A stretch of 64,000 nucleotides of DNA from Caloranaerobacter sp050286925 (GTDB lineage Bacteria > Bacillota > Clostridia > Tissierellales > Thermohalobacteraceae): assembly GCF_050286925.1 (NCBI RefSeq), contig NZ_JBFWFX010000006.1:1-64000 (forward strand). The letters are read 5' to 3'. The translations under genes were made by a program, and so were the position numbers. Positions 16,208 to 24,991 of this stretch are shown one piece after another. Within the stretch, counting starts at the first letter, position 1; each line of letters opens with the position of its first letter. The notes below the pieces were generated by a model, which was given only the letters and a program-made list of their open reading frames with translations, had not been told where the DNA came from and ran no database searches.

Positions 16208-16609
16208 CTATTTTCTTTTAACATGTTCTCTAATATAATCTATTACTGCTGATGTAGGAGTACCTGGAGTGAATATTTCTGATATTCCTGCTTCTTTTAA
16301 GAAAGGTATATCGTCCTCAGGAATAACTCCGCCACCTATTACTAAAACATCTTCAGCTCCCTGTTCTCTTAATAGATTAACTACTTTTGGAAATAAATGA
16401 TTGTGAGCACCTGATAATATACTCATAGCCACTACATCTACGTCCTCTTGAATAGCAGCTGCAACAATTTGTTCTGGAGTTTGTCTTAAACCTGTATAAA
16501 TAACCTCCATGCCAGCATCTCTAAGTGCTCTAGCAATTACTTTTGCTCCTCTATCATGCCCGTCTAATCCTGGCTTGGCTACTAGTACTCTAATAGGTCT
16601 TTCACTCAT
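16208..16609 (-). CDS. mcmA2: Methylmalonyl-CoA mutase, B12-binding subunit
   Basis: 133 residues, the cobalamin-binding domain as a separate polypeptide. The lower-ligand motif DxHxxG is present (LDGHDRGAK, about residues 15-23), with SILSGAHNHLFP and VIGGGVIPEDD further on. Together with the 559-residue subunit it forms a split mutase of the kind common in Clostridia and archaea. 61 bases downstream of the large subunit. Confidence 0.95.
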   Translation of the reverse strand: MSERPIRVLVAKPGLDGHDRGAKVIARALRDAGMEVIYTGLRQTPEQIVAAAIQEDVDVVAMSILSGAHNHLFPKVVNLLREQGAEDVLVIGGGVIPEDDIPFLKEAGISEIFTPGTPTSAVIDYIREHVKRK

Positions 16610-16670
16610 TATTAAACCTCCTCAAAGATAAGTTTTGATAAAGCAAAATTAACCGTAAAACTAATATTTT

Positions 16671-18350
16671 TTATAGAATAATTGAAGGTTGATATTCTCC
16701 AAATTCTTCTCTTAGTACGCCACAAATTTCTCCTAATGTAGCATAAGCTTTAACTGCATCTAAAATATATGGCATTGTATTTTCATTAGTTCTTGCAGCT
16801 TTTCTTAAAGCTTCAAGAGTTTCTTTTACTCTTTCATTATTTCTTTCTGCTCTTAACTTTCTTAATTTTTCTTTCTGCAATTCACCCACTGAAGGGTCTA
16901 CCTTTAATATGTCTTTATGTCCTTCTTCTTCTATTTGATATTTATTAACACCAACTACTATTCTCTTTCCTGTTTCTATTTCCATTTGATATCTATATGC
17001 ACTATCTTGAATTTCTTTTTGTATAAATCCTTTTTCTATAGCTTTAGGAGAACCACCAAGCTCATCTATTTTCTTGATGTATTCATAAGCTTCTTCTTCT
17101 ATTCTCTTAGTTAAGCTCTCTACATAATATGAACCTGCTAATGGGTCTATAGTTTCAGTAACTCCACTTTCATGAGCTACTATTTGCTGAGTTCTTAAAG
17201 CTATTCTAACTGAATCTTCTGTTGGTAATGCCAATGCTTCATCTCTAGAATTAGTATGAAGTGATTGTGTTCCCCCTAACACAGCTGCTAAAGTTTGAAT
17301 TGTTACACGAATTATATTATTATCTGGCTGCTGAGCTGTTAGAGTAGAACCAGCTGTTTGAGTATGGAATTTCATAATCATTGATTTCTTATTCTTAGCT
17401 TTAAACCTTTCTTTCATAATTCTTGCCCATAATTTTCTAGCTGCTCTAAACTTAGCAACTTCTTCTAATAGGTCATTATGAGCATTGAAGAAGAATGATA
17501 ATCTAGGTGCAAATGAGTCAACATCAAGCCCAGCTTTAATAGCTGCTTCAACATAAGCTATACCATTAGCAAGAGTAAATGCAACCTCTTGAACAGCTGT
17601 AGAACCTGCTTCTCTTATATGATATCCGCTGATACTTATTGTGTTCCAGTTTGGAACATGCTTTGAACAGTATTCAAAAATATCTGTAATAAGTCTCATT
17701 GAAGGCTGAGGTGGGAATATATAAGTTCCTCTTGCGATATATTCCTTTAAAATATCATTTTGTATAGTTCCTCTTAGTTTATCTTTTGATACTCCTTGTT
17801 TTTCCGCTACTGCTATATACATAGCCAATAATACTGCAGCAGGAGCATTTATAGTCATAGAAGTACTTACCTTGTCTAAAGGAATACCATCAAAAAGAAT
17901 CTCCATATCTTTAAGGGAATCAACAGCAACTCCAACTTTTCCTACCTCTCCCTCTGAAAGAGGATGGTCTGAATCGTATCCAATCTGAGTTGGTAAATCA
18001 AAAGCTACACTAAGACCAGTCTGTCCTTGCTCTAGTAAATACTTATACCTCTTATTTGACTCTTCTGCTGTTGCAAAACCTGCATATTGTCTCATTGTCC
18101 AAAGCCTACCTCTATACATTGTAGGCTGTACACCACGTGTGAATGGATATTGTCCAGGATATCCTAAATCTTCGTTATAGTCTAAATCCTTGATGTCTTC
18201 TGGTGTATAGAGTCTCTTAACTTCTAATCCTGAACCTGTTGTAAATTTTTCTTTTCTCTCAGGAAATCTTGAAATAGTTTTTGATAATGTAGAATTTTCC
18301 CATTCCTTTTTAGCAGCTGAAATTTTTTCTAGTTTTTCATTATCAAACAT
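16671..18350 (-). CDS. mcmA1: Methylmalonyl-CoA mutase, large (catalytic) subunit
   Basis: Rearranges succinyl-CoA to methylmalonyl-CoA by an adenosylcobalamin radical. 559 residues: the TIM-barrel catalytic part only, with B12 bound by mcmA2. TMRQYAGFATAEESN has the Tyr of RQYAGF that is expected for methylmalonyl-CoA mutase and is replaced in isobutyryl-CoA mutase. FDLPTQIGYDSDHP, PPQPSMRLITDIFEYC, SGYHIREAGST and GGTQSLHTNSRDEAL are intact. First gene of the eight-gene operon. Related mutases with other substrates exist, but the epimerase and decarboxylase fix this one. Confidence 0.95.
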   Translation of the reverse strand: MFDNEKLEKISAAKKEWENSTLSKTISRFPERKEKFTTGSGLEVKRLYTPEDIKDLDYNEDLGYPGQYPFTRGVQPTMYRGRLWTMRQYAGFATAEESNKRYKYLLEQGQTGLSVAFDLPTQIGYDSDHPLSEGEVGKVGVAVDSLKDMEILFDGIPLDKVSTSMTINAPAAVLLAMYIAVAEKQGVSKDKLRGTIQNDILKEYIARGTYIFPPQPSMRLITDIFEYCSKHVPNWNTISISGYHIREAGSTAVQEVAFTLANGIAYVEAAIKAGLDVDSFAPRLSFFFNAHNDLLEEVAKFRAARKLWARIMKERFKAKNKKSMIMKFHTQTAGSTLTAQQPDNNIIRVTIQTLAAVLGGTQSLHTNSRDEALALPTEDSVRIALRTQQIVAHESGVTETIDPLAGSYYVESLTKRIEEEAYEYIKKIDELGGSPKAIEKGFIQKEIQDSAYRYQMEIETGKRIVVGVNKYQIEEEGHKDILKVDPSVGELQKEKLRKLRAERNNERVKETLEALRKAARTNENTMPYILDAVKAYATLGEICGVLREEFGEYQPSIIL

Positions 18351-18829
18351 CTGTAATCCTCCTTTTTAAGTAGGCCATGATTTGATACGGGCAGTTGAGC
18401 AAATGTTTTCCTACCCAAATATAGACTATTATACAATTCAAAATTTTGCAATATATATTTCAATTTTTTTAAATATTGAAGTATATTTTTCACAAATAAA
18501 ATTATTCTATATAGAACAAAATCTTCGATTTAAATAAATTAAGGTAGATTTTCTTGAAATCCATTACGGAAATTATATTTAAAATTATCCACAAATTAAT
18601 GCAGTTTATAACGACTCTGGCATGTAAACATGCCAGACAAAGTTTCAATAAAATCGACATTAAATTTTTAAAATATAAGATTTTATTATAATTTCCTATG
18701 GATTATAAAAAATTATTCCTTTAATTATTTATTATCTCCCCTAATTAATTTTTTGCTCGATTGACAATTTTATCATTCGCCATTTCCAAAAAATAGAAGC
18801 ATAAGTTCTCTAAACTTATGCTTCTATTT
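18351..18829. repeat. intergenic stretch with A/T-rich inverted-repeat element, copy 1
   Basis: No gene is visible. The left arm (about 18557-18592, AATCCATTACGGAAATTATA) and right arm (about 18683-18710, TATAATTTCCTATGGATT) are near reverse complements. Between them is a hairpin CTGGCATG-taaa-CATGCCAG (about 18617-18636). ATCTTCGATTTAAATAAATT (18521-18540) and ATAATTTCCTATGGATTATA (18688-18707) recur almost unchanged before murC (42932-43030). The stretch also carries the unseen promoter of the mutase operon; a -10-like TATAAT is near 18430 but lacks a clear -35. Confidence 0.65.
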
Positions 18830-18830
18830 T
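18788..18830 (-). terminator. terminator of the ftsH-side thioesterase gene
   Basis: A perfect 18-base stem (18790-18807 with 18813-18830) with a five-base loop; A and T tracts flank it on both strands. It touches the thioesterase stop codon. Confidence 0.88.
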
Positions 18831-19219
18831 TATTTTTTGTTAATTTTTTCAAAAAACTCTTTAACATTTATTATATATCTAGTATGTGTACCCTTTCCTA
18901 TTAATTTTTCCTCATCATAAGCTTCTACATCAAAATATAATTTTTTACCATCTATCTTTGTAAGCTTTGCTATGCCTTTTACTTTCATACCAACTGGTGT
19001 AGCTCCTAAATGTTTAACATCTACATGTATTCCTACAGTTGCATAACCTTCTCCTAGTTCCTTGTCAACTGCATTTAATGCAGCATTTTCCATAAGCCCT
19101 ATCATCATTGGAGTTGCAAAAACATAAACATTTCCACTACCAAATTTCGCAGCTGTATCATCTTCAGTAACTACCTTTTCTGCTATACCTTCTAAGCCAA
19201 CTTTCAAATTAAACTCCAT
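18830..19219 (-). CDS. Hot-dog fold acyl-CoA thioesterase (FlK-like)
   Basis: 129 residues of the single-domain hot-dog thioesterase group that includes fluoroacetyl-CoA thioesterase FlK. Visible: GSGNVYVFATPMMIGLMENAAL (substrate pocket helix, with E48-type residue), GYATVGIHVDVKHLGATPVGM and GKGTHTRYIINV. The exact acyl-CoA substrate cannot be told. It lies between ftsH and the mutase operon, where B. subtilis has no equivalent. GGTGG ribosome site. Clearing acyl-CoA esters would fit the surrounding metabolism. Confidence 0.83.
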   Translation of the reverse strand: MEFNLKVGLEGIAEKVVTEDDTAAKFGSGNVYVFATPMMIGLMENAALNAVDKELGEGYATVGIHVDVKHLGATPVGMKVKGIAKLTKIDGKKLYFDVEAYDEEKLIGKGTHTRYIINVKEFFEKINKK

Positions 19220-19285
19220 ATACCCACCTTCCCTTTATTTCTTTAATATCAAAAATTTATATCCAATTTTTATTATAACATAACT

Positions 19286-19312
19286 AAAAAAAAAGTGGTC
19301 AATGACCACTTT
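19286..19312 (-). terminator. ftsH terminator
   Basis: AAAGTGGTC (19292-19300) and GACCACTTT (19304-19312) form a nine-base stem followed on the minus strand by a long T tract. It overlaps the ftsH stop. Confidence 0.9.
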
Positions 19313-21131
19313 ACTCCATACTAAATATTTCTTCAAATTCTTCAGCATTAAGTGTTTCTCTTTCTAACAGAGCCTCTGCTACTCTATGAAGCTTATCTAT
19401 ATTCTCTTTTAATAACTTCTCAGCTGTATGATAAGCCTTATCAATTATGCTTCTCATTTCTCTATCTATAGCAGCTGCTACTTCTTCACTATAATTTCTG
19501 CTTCTAGTTAAATCTCTTCCCAAGAAAACTTCATCTGTATCTGTACCATATGTCATAGGACCTAATTTTTCACTCATACCATAATGAGTTACCATATCTC
19601 TTGCTATCTTAGTAGCTCGCTCTAAGTCATTTTGAGCTCCTGTACTAATATCATTTAAAACTAATTTTTCAGCTACTCTACCCCCAAGAAGATGTACTAA
19701 TGTCTCTTCCATTTCTGTTTTAGACATATAGTATTTGTCTTCCTTTGGTAGTATCATTGTAAACCCACCAGCTCTACCTCTTGGAATAATACTTATTAAA
19801 TGAACTGGATCTGTATTAGGTAACAATCTAGCTACAACAGCATGCCCCGCTTCATGATATGCCGTAAGCCTTCTTTCCTTTTCACTTATTACTCTACTTT
19901 TCTTTTCAGGTCCTGCTATTACCTTAGTTATAGCTTCTTCAATTAATTCCATCGGTATTTTCTTTAAATTTTTTCTTGCAGTCAGTAGTGCTGCCTCATT
20001 TAATAGATTCTCCAAATCAGCTGGAGTAAATCCAGAAGTTCTTCTTGCTATAACTTTAAGGTCAACATCGTCATCTAAAGGTTTACCTTTTGCATGTATT
20101 TCTAAAATAGCTTCTCTACCTTTAATATCTGGTACTCCTACATACACTTGTCTATCAAATCGTCCTGGTCTTAAAAGTGCAGGGTCTAATATATCAGGCC
20201 TATTTGTAGCTGCCATAACAATAATCCCTTCATTTACCCCAAAACCATCCATTTCAACTAAAAGCTGATTTAAAGTTTGCTCTCTTTCATCATGACCTCC
20301 ACCTAATCCGGCACCTCTTCTTCTACCAACAGCATCAATCTCATCAATAAAAACTATACAAGGAGCATTCTTTTTAGCCTGCTCAAATAAATCTCTTACC
20401 CTTGAAGCACCTACTCCTACAAACATCTCAACGAAATCAGAACCACTTATACTGAAAAAAGGTACTCCAGCTTCTCCTGCAACAGCTCTAGATAAATATG
20501 TTTTACCAGTACCAGGAGGACCTACCATTAAAACTCCTTTAGGTATTCTAGCACCTAACTCTATATACTTTCTTGGATTTTTAAGAAAATCTACTATCTC
20601 TTTAAGCTCTTCTTTTTCTTCATCTAATCCTGCTACATCCTTAAATGTTATCTTCTTTCTACCATCATCCTTATGCAGCTTTGCTCTGCTCTTCCCAAAA
20701 TTCATAACCTTACTTCCGCCGCCCTGTGATTGCTGCATAAATACAAACCAAAAAATAATAGAAATCAATATCATAATAAAGATTGTTGGAAGAATATTTA
20801 GAAGCCATGGTGTTTCAGGCGGCTTTTTACCAACATATCTTATCTTATTTTTATCTATTAAATCTTTTAAATAATCTTCATAAAGGTTTTCCTCTGTACC
20901 GTCTGGAAGAATTAAAGAAAATGATGTTCCATCTTTCAATTTTCCAGTTATTATCCCTTCTTCCCTTACCACAGTAATAGATTCAACATTGTTACTCTTT
21001 ATCTGCTGAACGAATTCTGTAAAATCAAACTGCTTTGTTTCTCCTACTGGTCTATTGAAAAGCTGAACTGCAGCTATAATTATTATAAACATCAGCAGAT
21101 AGAAACTTATGCCTTTGAAATATCTCTTCAA
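19311..21131 (-). CDS. ftsH: ATP-dependent membrane zinc protease FtsH
   Basis: A membrane AAA+ protease that degrades misfolded and regulatory membrane proteins. 606 residues. Two N-terminal membrane helices (about 6-24 and 108-130) flank the extracytoplasmic domain. The AAA module has Walker A GPPGTGKTY, pore loop FVEMFVGVGASRVRDLF, Walker B CIVFIDEIDAVGR and the second region of homology ATNRPDILDPALLRPGRFDRQ. The M41 protease has zinc ligands in HEAGH, and a C-terminal coiled coil follows. TTG start after GGAGGA. In B. subtilis it also follows hpt and is involved in sporulation. Confidence 0.98.
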   Translation of the reverse strand: MKRYFKGISFYLLMFIIIIAAVQLFNRPVGETKQFDFTEFVQQIKSNNVESITVVREEGIITGKLKDGTSFSLILPDGTEENLYEDYLKDLIDKNKIRYVGKKPPETPWLLNILPTIFIMILISIIFWFVFMQQSQGGGSKVMNFGKSRAKLHKDDGRKKITFKDVAGLDEEKEELKEIVDFLKNPRKYIELGARIPKGVLMVGPPGTGKTYLSRAVAGEAGVPFFSISGSDFVEMFVGVGASRVRDLFEQAKKNAPCIVFIDEIDAVGRRRGAGLGGGHDEREQTLNQLLVEMDGFGVNEGIIVMAATNRPDILDPALLRPGRFDRQVYVGVPDIKGREAILEIHAKGKPLDDDVDLKVIARRTSGFTPADLENLLNEAALLTARKNLKKIPMELIEEAITKVIAGPEKKSRVISEKERRLTAYHEAGHAVVARLLPNTDPVHLISIIPRGRAGGFTMILPKEDKYYMSKTEMEETLVHLLGGRVAEKLVLNDISTGAQNDLERATKIARDMVTHYGMSEKLGPMTYGTDTDEVFLGRDLTRSRNYSEEVAAAIDREMRSIIDKAYHTAEKLLKENIDKLHRVAEALLERETLNAEEFEEIFSME

Positions 21132-21223
21132 CTAGAGTCCTCCTCTCACTACCCTAAATCTCTCATACTAAAATATTTTACCACAATGGTCATTAAAACA
21201 CAATAATACCCTAATAAGGTTTA

Positions 21224-21760
21224 TTATTTATAAACATCCTCTTTAAGAACACATATATATGGTAAATTTCTATATCTTTCATTAAAATCTAATCCATAAC
21301 CAACAACAAATTCATCTGGTATTGTAAAGCCTATATAATCTACTTTAACTTCGGTTTTTCTTCTCTCAGGTTTATTAAGCAAAGTACATATTTTTACACT
21401 TCTAGGCCCCCTAGATTTAAGGTTTTCAACTAAATAACTTAAAGTTAACCCTGTATCTATTATGTCTTCTACAATCAATACGTCTTTGTCTTCAATACTT
21501 GAATCTAAATCCTTCAGAATTCTTACAACTCCTGATGATTGTGTAGATGAACCATAACTAGATACAGCCATAAAATCCATACTTAATGGTAAATCAATAT
21601 TTTTACATAAATCTGACATGAACATTACTGCTCCTTTAAGTACACAAATTACAACTAAATCCTTATCCTTATAATCTTTAGTTATCTCTTGTCCTAGTTC
21701 TTTAATCCTCTTTTGTAATTCATCTGTTTCAATTAATATTTGACGAATATCTTGTTTCAT
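21224..21760 (-). CDS. hpt: Hypoxanthine phosphoribosyltransferase
   Basis: Salvages hypoxanthine and guanine with PRPP. 178 residues. The PRPP loop is VLIVEDIIDTGLTLSYLV; the substrate-binding DYIGFTIPDEFVVGYGLDFNERYRNLPYI block is typical. Its ATG lies inside the last 32 bases of tilS in another frame, so the two are translationally coupled. GGAGG ribosome site. PRPP synthetase (prs) is also encoded in this window. Confidence 0.97.
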   Translation of the reverse strand: MKQDIRQILIETDELQKRIKELGQEITKDYKDKDLVVICVLKGAVMFMSDLCKNIDLPLSMDFMAVSSYGSSTQSSGVVRILKDLDSSIEDKDVLIVEDIIDTGLTLSYLVENLKSRGPRSVKICTLLNKPERRKTEVKVDYIGFTIPDEFVVGYGLDFNERYRNLPYICVLKEDVYK

Positions 21761-23153
21761 ATAAATCCTCCTTACATTTAATTTGTATCTTCAGAACTCT
21801 TTTGGTTTCAGGCTTAATTTTATAAATTTCACTTATTCTATATCCTACAACCCAAATAATATTACGATCATCTACTAAAAGTGGAATCTTATCTCTTATA
21901 TCTCTAGGAATTTTTAAATCTATAAAAAAATCTTTTAATTTCTTTTTTCCTTTCATTCCCAAAGGAAAAAATTTATCCCCTGGTCTTCTGTTTCTAATAT
22001 ATAGGTTTCCATATATTTTATCATAATCAAAATATTTTATAAACCTATTATTTTTTATATCAACTTCATTAACATCTAATACTTCTGTAATTATTTCGCA
22101 TTTTAACTCATCAATTTTTGTTGATTTTTCTATATTAATTATATACTCATAATTTGTTATTTCATCCTTCAAATCTATTTTTTCCACTGTAAAATACCCA
22201 TAGCCTATACTAATTTGTATATTTTTAGGTAAATTAATCCTTTTTCCTGTATTATTATTAAATACAAGATTTATAGCATCATATATATGCTTTTCTTCTA
22301 TTCCCTTAATATGTCCTAATAATTTCTCAATAGCTATTCTCAATATCCTTGACTTTATAGAATCATGCTGCTTTGAAAATTTTTCTGTATTTATAATAAT
22401 CTTGTTTTTAGTCTCTTTATGTATCATTTGCTCATATTTTTCTAAAGCGTACTTTTTTAAAAAATCACTATCTATAGCCATCAATCTCGAAGTTCTATAA
22501 ATAGTATCAATAAAATTTTTATTAAAGTTTTCTTTGATAAAAGGAATAAGCTCAAGTCTGATTTTATTTCTACTATAAATTGGTTTAAAATTTGTCTTAT
22601 CAATTCTAACTTCAATATTATTTTCTTTTATATACTTTTCAATCTCATCCCTACTAACATCTAATAATGGCCTTATAATATCCCCATTTTTATAATCCAT
22701 TCCCTTTAAACCGTCTAATCCTGTTCCCCTTATAAATCTCATCACTAAAGTCTCTGCTTGATCATTTTTATTGTGAGCAACTGCAATCTTACCATTTCCT
22801 AACTGCGATAATACTTGTCTAAAAAAATTATATCTTATCTCTCTTCCAGCTTCCTCTTCAGAAAGCTTATTTTCTTTAGCATATTTAGACATATCTACTT
22901 TTATTGAATAAAAAGGAATTCCTAATTCATCAGATACTTTTCTTACAAATTCTTCGTCTTCGTCCGCTTCTTTACCTCTAACACCATGATTAACATGTGC
23001 AACATACAATTTGAAATCAATTTTTTCCTTAGCTTCTCTTAGAACATAAAGAAGAGCCATTGAATCAGGCCCTCCCGAAACACCTACAAGAATATTATCT
23101 CCTTTTTCAATTAAATTGTTTTTTATAATGGTATCTATTACTTTTTCCTTCAT
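21729..23153 (-). CDS. tilS: tRNA(Ile)-lysidine synthase TilS
   Basis: Changes the wobble cytidine of tRNA-Ile(CAU) to lysidine, making it read AUA. 474 residues. The PP-loop ATP-binding motif is SGGPDSMAL (about 26-34). HNKNDQAETLVMRFIRGTGLDGLKGM follows, and the C-terminal domain has RRPGDKFFPLGMKGKKKLKDFFID. AUA codons are very frequent in this A/T-rich genome, so the enzyme should be essential. It overlaps hpt by 32 bases. Confidence 0.97.
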   Translation of the reverse strand: MKEKVIDTIIKNNLIEKGDNILVGVSGGPDSMALLYVLREAKEKIDFKLYVAHVNHGVRGKEADEDEEFVRKVSDELGIPFYSIKVDMSKYAKENKLSEEEAGREIRYNFFRQVLSQLGNGKIAVAHNKNDQAETLVMRFIRGTGLDGLKGMDYKNGDIIRPLLDVSRDEIEKYIKENNIEVRIDKTNFKPIYSRNKIRLELIPFIKENFNKNFIDTIYRTSRLMAIDSDFLKKYALEKYEQMIHKETKNKIIINTEKFSKQHDSIKSRILRIAIEKLLGHIKGIEEKHIYDAINLVFNNNTGKRINLPKNIQISIGYGYFTVEKIDLKDEITNYEYIINIEKSTKIDELKCEIITEVLDVNEVDIKNNRFIKYFDYDKIYGNLYIRNRRPGDKFFPLGMKGKKKLKDFFIDLKIPRDIRDKIPLLVDDRNIIWVVGYRISEIYKIKPETKRVLKIQIKCKEDLYETRYSSNIN

Positions 23154-23228
23154 ACAATCACCTGTCTTATCAGCATCTATTTCATTTTAAGAAGATTTAA
23201 CTGTCTTTATTAAATTCCCCTATCTCTA

Positions 23229-24110
23229 TTATACATAAAATTTTACTCCTAAAAATATAGTTAATACAAAAAAACATATACTAACTATAAATATTAAATT
23301 AATAACATCATTACTAATTATAGGCCTATCATTAATTGATTCAATAAAAAGCATTTTTAATCCTTCTATATAACAATTTATATCATTAAATTTATTTAAC
23401 AAACCATCTTTCATAAATACTTTAAGTTTTTCACTTATATTAAGTGAATCTATAATAGCTAATATTTTTTTCATAGGAGTACGAAAAGGATCATATTCCC
23501 GTCTGGTAATAAGGCATACCATTAACATAGTTGTACTAAAAATCAATCTTTCAATATGTAAATTTTTATTTTCTATTCCCCATGAATTTATATCATATGT
23601 AGGAGTAAATTCTTTAATGCATCTATTTTTTTTAAATACTCCACCAAAATCCACAAACACTATCTTTTTAGTCCTTCTATCTACTATAATATTCTCTAAC
23701 TTTAAATCTCCATAAATATATCCTAGCTGATAAAGTTTGTTTATAAGTTCTGATAATATTAATGATATTCCTAAAATATCTTTTATACTTAATTTATCTT
23801 TGTTAATAATTTCTTTTAAATTATTTCCTTCTATATATTCCATAACAATGTAATAATATCTTTTGTTCTTATATACCCAATCATCAATTTCATAAACTTT
23901 AGGTATATTATTTGATGAGGGGAGTTTTTGCAAAATTTCAAATTCTCTAGTTAAAGACATTATATCTTCGCTTATTTTCAATGCTTTTATATAGCCTTTA
24001 TAATCTACTACTTTATATACTGTGCCTACTCCACCCTGGCCTATTTTTTCAAGTACTGTATATTTATTTTTATACCATTTACCTTCAATTTTATCTCCTT
24101 TTTTAAGCAT
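23229..24110 (-). CDS. yabT: YabT-like Ser/Thr protein kinase, membrane-anchored
   Basis: 293 residues. Hanks-type kinase: glycine loop IGQGGVGTVY (23-32), ATP lysine K45 in ALKI, catalytic loop YGDLKLEN (133-140) and DFG at 154-156. The usual HRD reads YGD, but the catalytic Asp is kept. One C-terminal membrane helix (about 268-290) replaces the extracellular domains of PrkC-type kinases. Position between the VWA gene and tilS matches B. subtilis yabT, a sporulation kinase that acts on RecA; the same role here is inference. Confidence 0.87.
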   Translation of the reverse strand: MLKKGDKIEGKWYKNKYTVLEKIGQGGVGTVYKVVDYKGYIKALKISEDIMSLTREFEILQKLPSSNNIPKVYEIDDWVYKNKRYYYIVMEYIEGNNLKEIINKDKLSIKDILGISLILSELINKLYQLGYIYGDLKLENIIVDRRTKKIVFVDFGGVFKKNRCIKEFTPTYDINSWGIENKNLHIERLIFSTTMLMVCLITRREYDPFRTPMKKILAIIDSLNISEKLKVFMKDGLLNKFNDINCYIEGLKMLFIESINDRPIISNDVINLIFIVSICFFVLTIFLGVKFYV

Positions 24111-24134
24111 TCAAACTCCCCCAAATCTATAAAT

Positions 24135-24851
24135 TTACACTATATTTGCTGCAAGTATCCCTTTATTCACTTCTTTTACATCTAATAACATTTCTATAGC
24201 TCTTTTAAGAGCTGGCCCTGTTGGAGTTGTCCCACCTGTAGTTATATTATTTAAACTTCTCTGCAATTCATCTATATCTTCTGTAAAATCACAAATGGTT
24301 TTATAAAGTTCATAATCTGTACCTGGAAAACCTACAACTGCAATTTCTGTTTTGCCTTTTCTTTGCTTAAGTGTCCTCAGTAAATTAACAATACTTTTTT
24401 TAGCTATACTTACCTTATTCGTCATACTTCCACTTAAATCAATAACTATACAACATCTAATATCTACTTCTTCACCAAGTTTATCAATGACATCAATTAT
24501 TTTCCTTCTAGATTCAGGATTGAAATTTTCTAACCCCTCTCCAAGTATATTTTTTAATTCTCTATTTACTGCTTCTTGTATAGTCTTGTGAACCGTTTTA
24601 ATTGTTAACATTTCCATGGTTTTTGAAAAACTCTCCAAATCTGTTACCTCCCAAATTCCTCCTCCTTGGTTAGCTATCTGTTGAATTTCAGCTAGTGGCT
24701 TTTCTTTTGTCCGATTATTTACTATCCCTATAGTGCTTACAATTATGCCCATTTCCTTAGCTTTTTTAGATACCTCGACAGGGTCTATACCTACATTAGA
24801 TTCCCCATCACTCACTAATATTATTTGTTTTATTAATCCTTTCTTATCCAT
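24135..24851 (-). CDS. yabS: YabS-like VWA-domain protein
   Basis: 238 residues. It begins inside what looks like the second half of a VWA fold (QIILVSDGESNVGIDPVEV, IVSTIGIV), then a helical linker, then a complete VWA domain with the MIDAS motif DLSGS (138-142) and TTGGTTPTGPAL. The odd start is genuine: an AGGAGG site precedes the ATG and B. subtilis YabS has the same layout. It sits between spoIIE and the yabT-like kinase as in Bacillus. A protein-interaction partner of the kinase is plausible but unproven. Confidence 0.87.
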   Translation of the reverse strand: MDKKGLIKQIILVSDGESNVGIDPVEVSKKAKEMGIIVSTIGIVNNRTKEKPLAEIQQIANQGGGIWEVTDLESFSKTMEMLTIKTVHKTIQEAVNRELKNILGEGLENFNPESRRKIIDVIDKLGEEVDIRCCIVIDLSGSMTNKVSIAKKSIVNLLRTLKQRKGKTEIAVVGFPGTDYELYKTICDFTEDIDELQRSLNNITTGGTTPTGPALKRAIEMLLDVKEVNKGILAANIV

Positions 24852-24965
24852 TTTATTCCTCCTATCGTTTTTTTGTAATTATTGACAATAAAATATTTCG
24901 TATTCATATTTAATTAACAGTTTGTCCTTATTTATTTATATTTTTCATTCCGATTTAATATTCAT

Positions 24966-24991
24966 AAAAAAAAGCGGCTAACGCCGCTTTT
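24966..24991 (-). terminator. spoIIE terminator
   Basis: GCGGC-TAAC-GCCGC with flanking A and T tracts (24970-24991). It overlaps the end of spoIIE and separates it from the yabS-yabT-tilS-hpt-ftsH run. Confidence 0.88.

Noticed and set aside
18424..18436. Mutase operon promoter at the TATAAT near 18430
   Set aside because: The -10 is good but no acceptable -35 lies at 16-18 bases, so I did not list it as a promoter.
24135..24851. Frameshifted or truncated VWA protein
   Set aside because: The half-domain start has a good ribosome site and matches the layout of B. subtilis YabS at the same locus, so it is the normal architecture.
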